Origin: Acidimicrobiaceae bacterium
GTDB lineage: Bacteria > Actinomycetota > Acidimicrobiia > Acidimicrobiales > UBA10347
Length of the DNA stretch: 6,059 nucleotides
Direction of reading: 5' to 3'
Assembly (NCBI GenBank): GCA_003485885.1
Contig: DNHM01000214.1
Span: 1 to 6,059, forward strand
Part shown: in pieces, positions 5,339-6,059 of the stretch
Layout: each line of letters starts with the position of its first letter
Numbering within the stretch: the first letter of the stretch is position 1
Translations under genes and position numbers: made by a program
Notes under the pieces: generated by a model
What the model saw: only the letters and a program-made list of their open reading frames with translations
Told to the model about the DNA's origin: nothing
Database searches by the model: none

Positions 5339-6059
5339 TTACTGCTGAGGGTCAGCGAACACCGGGTCCCGCTTCTCGAAGAACGCCTTTACCGATTCGG
5401 CCTGGTTGGGCGAGCCGATCAGTGCGCCGATTTCTTGGCGTTCAGCCTCGAAACGGGCGGCAGTGCTGAGACTTCCCGCGTTGTTCATAAGTCGTTTCGC
5501 GGCTCGAATCGCATGGGGGCTCTTGGCCGCGATCTCATGTGCCATCGCCAACGCCTCGGCGTACGGGTCATCGGCTACTCGGGTTGCCAAACCCAGATCG
5601 ACACATTCTTGGCCTTCGACCATGCGGCCACTGAAGGTGAGTTCTTTGGCGACGTCGAGGCCAACGTGCTGGATGAGTGTTTGTGTGCCGGTCATGTCGG
5701 GGATGAGGCCCCACCGGATCTCCAGCACCGACATGCGAGCGTTGGGTGCGATAAGGCGGATATCGGCGCCCATAGCGATCTGGAACCCTCCACCGAGTGC
5801 AACCCCGGTCACGGCACAAATCACCGGTGCGGGCATCTCGGTCCAGGCATACGCCGCTTGCTGACCTTTGTGCGTGATACGGCCTTCGAGAGGATCAGCT
5901 AGTTCGCTGGTGGAAGAAGACTCGCTGTTGGAAGAAGACTCGCTTTCGGCCATCTGGCTGAAGCTGCCGAAATCAAGGCCAGCACAGAATGCCCGGCCTT
6001 CGCCTGATAACACCACCGCACGAACCGATGGATCTGCCTTGAGTGTCTCACCAGCGTCG
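5339..6059 (-). CDS. Enoyl-CoA hydratase/isomerase family protein (crotonase), N-terminus beyond window
   Basis: The frame ends at TAA (5341-5339) and stays open through the right edge, giving 239 visible residues. About 25-35 N-terminal residues should lie outside. It is a crotonase-fold, CoA-binding enzyme acting on acyl-CoA thioesters. Oxyanion-hole elements are GRAFCAGLDF and GVALGGGFQIAMGADIRLIAPNA. The C-terminal part (FSGRMVEGQECVDLGLA, then the helical end) is typical. Of the two hydratase catalytic glutamates, the first (GGG-x-E) is replaced by Gln (codon 5780-5782), while the second is kept in SVLEIRWGLIPD (Glu, 5720-5722). An Asp follows 8 residues later (5696-5698), the Glu/Asp spacing known from dienoyl-CoA isomerases. 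Isomerase or other crotonase chemistry is therefore as likely as hydration. A Ser/Glu-rich repeat loop follows the first oxyanion motif. A GTG at 6016-6014 should not be taken as the start: the upstream in-frame sequence (ETLKADPSVRAV) is normal family sequence. Confidence 0.92.
   Translation of the reverse strand, partial: DAGETLKADPSVRAVVLSGEGRAFCAGLDFGSFSQMAESESSSNSESSSTSELADPLEGRITHKGQQAAYAWTEMPAPVICAVTGVALGGGFQIAMGADIRLIAPNARMSVLEIRWGLIPDMTGTQTLIQHVGLDVAKELTFSGRMVEGQECVDLGLATRVADDPYAEALAMAHEIAAKSPHAIRAAKRLMNNAGSLSTAARFEAERQEIGALIGSPNQAESVKAFFEKRDPVFADPQQ
5911..5946 (-). repeat. 18-bp in-frame tandem repeat inside the crotonase gene
   Basis: On the plus strand TGGAAGAAGACTCGCT occurs at 5911-5926 and 5929-5944, an 18-base period with one mismatch over two full units. 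A degenerate third unit seems to lie at about 5893-5910. The minus-strand product is two six-residue units, SESSSN and SESSST, followed by SELADP. Because the period is six codons, copy-number change keeps the reading frame. Confidence 0.9.

Noticed and set aside
5306..5902. Plus-strand open frame of 198 codons opposite the crotonase gene
   Set aside because: It is antisense to a gene with clear family motifs, has no recognisable domain, and is explained by GC-rich codon bias.
5339..6016. Crotonase gene starting at the GTG at 6016
   Set aside because: The frame stays open upstream and reads as normal crotonase sequence to the window edge, so the true start lies outside.

Overview
The window comes from a GC-rich bacterium that is very probably an actinomycete-type organism (Actinomycetota). 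LeuA is of the long form typical of Mycobacterium tuberculosis and relatives. The partial oxidoreductase at the left edge is a luciferase-like, F420-type protein of a kind common in that phylum. GTG starts and Actinobacteria-style TANNNT -10 boxes fit as well. The blend of genes would suit a marine or soil Acidimicrobiia-like lineage, but nothing here fixes the class. No mobile element, CRISPR array, tRNA or rRNA is visible.

Layout from left to right. Positions 1-827 (minus) hold an F420-dependent luciferase-like oxidoreductase cut by the left edge. It overlaps by 23 bases the end of an upstream 12-helix MFS transporter (805-2034, minus), so the two read as one operon. A 199-base divergent gap (2035-2233) separates the transporter from leuA (2234-3958, plus), which encodes 2-isopropylmalate synthase, the committed step of leucine synthesis. 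leuA meets an AlkX/YcaQ-like HTH_42 DNA glycosylase gene (3955-5160, minus) tail to tail, with interlocking stop codons. A 178-base gap carrying a perfect 17-base tandem duplication follows. The window then ends inside a crotonase-fold enoyl-CoA hydratase/isomerase gene (5339-6059, minus) whose start lies beyond the right edge.

The most interesting region is the leuA leader. It contains an unannotated 14-residue ORF (2071-2115, GTG start) with four Leu, two Val (one encoded by the start GTG) and one Ile codon. A TATCAT box placed to start transcription at that GTG would make the mRNA leaderless. The Leu-codon stretch is complementary over 8 bases to a site just upstream of the leuA Shine-Dalgarno sequence, and another 4 bases can pair with the Shine-Dalgarno itself. 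Three local hairpins nest inside this long-range pairing. This looks like a leucine-responsive attenuator acting mainly on translation. It is probably related to the LEU element described upstream of actinobacterial leuA genes, although I cannot align it to that consensus here.

Functionally the genes are a mixed housekeeping set: amino-acid synthesis, DNA repair, acyl-CoA metabolism, and a small transporter/oxidoreductase operon of unknown substrate. I see no evidence for a novel multi-gene system. The leader regulation, the catalytic-residue pattern of the crotonase and the small repeats are what merit a second look.
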